Positions 6,215 through 6,457 of a stretch of DNA of 6,457 bases are shown here, piece by piece. The notes below the pieces were generated by a model. It did no database searches. It saw only the letters and a list, made by a program, of their open reading frames with translations, and was not told the DNA's origin. This DNA comes from Clostridiaceae bacterium (lineage in GTDB: Bacteria > Bacillota > Clostridia > Oscillospirales > Acutalibacteraceae), in the NCBI GenBank assembly GCA_016303035.1, contig JAEDML010000074.1:1-6457 (forward strand), written 5' to 3'. The first letter of the stretch is position 1. Every line of letters begins with the position of its first letter. The translations under genes and the position numbers were made by a program.

Positions 6215-6232
6215 TTGTTATTTTTTTCACAA
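6215..6232 (+). promoter_or_regulatory. Rex-like operator (redox repressor site)
   Basis: TTGTTAT-TTTT-TTCACAA is 18 bp with the 7-4-7 layout of the Rex box (TTGTGAA, 4 nt, TTCACAA; Clostridial variants TTGTTAA, 4 nt, TTAACAA). The right half is a perfect consensus half; the left half differs from the exact palindrome at two of seven positions. It lies about 13 nt after the predicted transcription start, where a bound repressor would block transcription. Rex responds to the NADH/NAD+ ratio in fermentative Firmicutes. No rex gene is visible here. Confidence 0.45.
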
Positions 6233-6271
6233 TAAGCTCTGCAAAAAAATGTAACTAAACTTTTATGCCTT

Positions 6272-6280
6272 GGGGAGGTG
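6272..6280 (+). promoter_or_regulatory. Ribosome binding site that fixes the GTG start of the OadG-family gene
   Basis: GGGGAGGTG is a near-perfect Shine-Dalgarno 8 nt before the GTG at 6289. It decides for GTG over the in-frame ATG at 6265, which lies upstream of this site. Confidence 0.8.
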
Positions 6281-6288
6281 CAAAAAAA

Positions 6289-6457
6289 GTGACGGAAGCT
6301 ATATTGTTAAAAGCCGCTGTAAGCACAGCGGAAATTCCTAACTGGTTTGCTGTTTGCATGGGAATCGGAACGGTGTTTATAGGTCTTATCTGCATAATAA
6401 TAATATGTAAGATTATGAGCGCCCTTTGCGGCAACAAAAACGCTCCGGCAGCCGAAG
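6289..6457 (+). CDS. OadG-family sodium pump decarboxylase gamma subunit (3' end outside window)
   Basis: The first 56 residues are present. A short N-terminus is followed by one membrane segment (about 20-40, WFAVCMGIGTVFIGLIC then a run of four Ile), then KIMSALCG and the beginning of an Ala/Pro-rich tail (NAPAAE). This layout and the GIGTVFIGL motif fit the gamma subunit of membrane carboxylate decarboxylases (oxaloacetate, methylmalonyl-CoA or glutaconyl-CoA), which couple decarboxylation to sodium export. The gamma subunit anchors and assembles the complex. The substrate cannot be told from this fragment; the alpha, beta and biotin-carrier genes are expected to the right of the window. 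The start is GTG at 6289, with GGGGAGGTG ending 8 nt before it. An in-frame ATG at 6265 has no ribosome binding site and would place that sequence inside the coding region. Confidence 0.8.
   Translation, partial: MTEAILLKAAVSTAEIPNWFAVCMGIGTVFIGLICIIIICKIMSALCGNKNAPAAE

Larger units (their letters stand above)
6047..6288. other. AT-rich divergent intergenic region between cotJA and the OadG-family gene
   Basis: 242 bp with no credible gene on either strand. On the plus strand it holds a sigma-A-like promoter (6167-6195), a Rex-like operator (6215-6232) and an 11-bp-phased direct repeat (6131-6150). Toward cotJA it holds two short inverted repeats: GTAAC, 7 nt, GTTAC (6096-6112) and TTATAG, 10 nt, CTATAA (6061-6082). 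The second lies directly upstream of the cotJA ribosome binding site. The cotJ promoter must lie here but was not identified. Confidence 0.75.

Noticed and set aside
6255..6437. 60-codon minus-strand frame opposite the OadG-family start
   Set aside because: The plus strand has a strong ribosome binding site, a GTG start and a family-typical membrane segment; the minus frame has neither a signal nor a family.

Overview
The window looks like chromosomal DNA from a spore-forming, anaerobic, moderately low-GC Firmicute, probably class Clostridia (Oscillospiraceae/Ruminococcaceae-like). This is inferred from the gene content: a complete cotJA-cotJB-cotJC spore-coat operon, tepA next to a SpoIIIE/FtsK translocase, a formate/nitrite-type channel, and the start of a sodium-pumping decarboxylase gamma subunit. 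Strong AGGAGG-like ribosome binding sites and sigma-A promoters agree with this. No mobile element, CRISPR array, tRNA or rRNA was seen. The region reads as ordinary core chromosome.

Layout. Seven genes lie on the minus strand and one on the plus strand. Reading the minus strand from right to left: cotJA (6046-5837), cotJB (5832-5566) and cotJC (5563-4952) form a tight operon with 4-nt and 2-nt gaps, closed by a clear intrinsic terminator (4945-4910). Next is a compact formate/nitrite transporter family gene (4846-4229) with its own extended -10 promoter. Then come tepA (4134-3430), driven by a near-consensus sigma-A promoter (TTGAAA, 17 nt, TATAAT), spoIIIE/ftsK (3363-904), and a membrane-anchored ComEC-like metallo-beta-lactamase-fold protein (903 to the window edge). 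That last gene starts at a TTG immediately after, and in the same frame as, the TAG stop of spoIIIE. tepA, spoIIIE and the MBL gene probably form one transcription unit. To the right, a 242-bp divergent intergenic region separates cotJA from a plus-strand OadG-family gene that runs off the window.

How the genes fit together. CotJA, CotJB and CotJC are inner spore-coat components, CotJC being a manganese-catalase homologue with all expected metal ligands. TepA is a ClpP-fold protease, and its position just before spoIIIE matches Bacillus subtilis (ymfB-spoIIIE). SpoIIIE/FtsK pumps DNA across the division or sporulation septum. The MBL protein has an intact metal-binding motif but no assigned substrate. 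The FNT channel and the decarboxylase subunit fit a fermentative anaerobe.

Most notable points: (1) an 18-bp Rex-like operator in the leader of the decarboxylase gene; (2) an FNT channel that keeps the pore Phe/Leu/His residues but replaces two conserved Asn positions with Gly and Asp; (3) an in-frame junction of one amber stop plus a TTG start between spoIIIE and the MBL gene. I found no convincing wholly new system.
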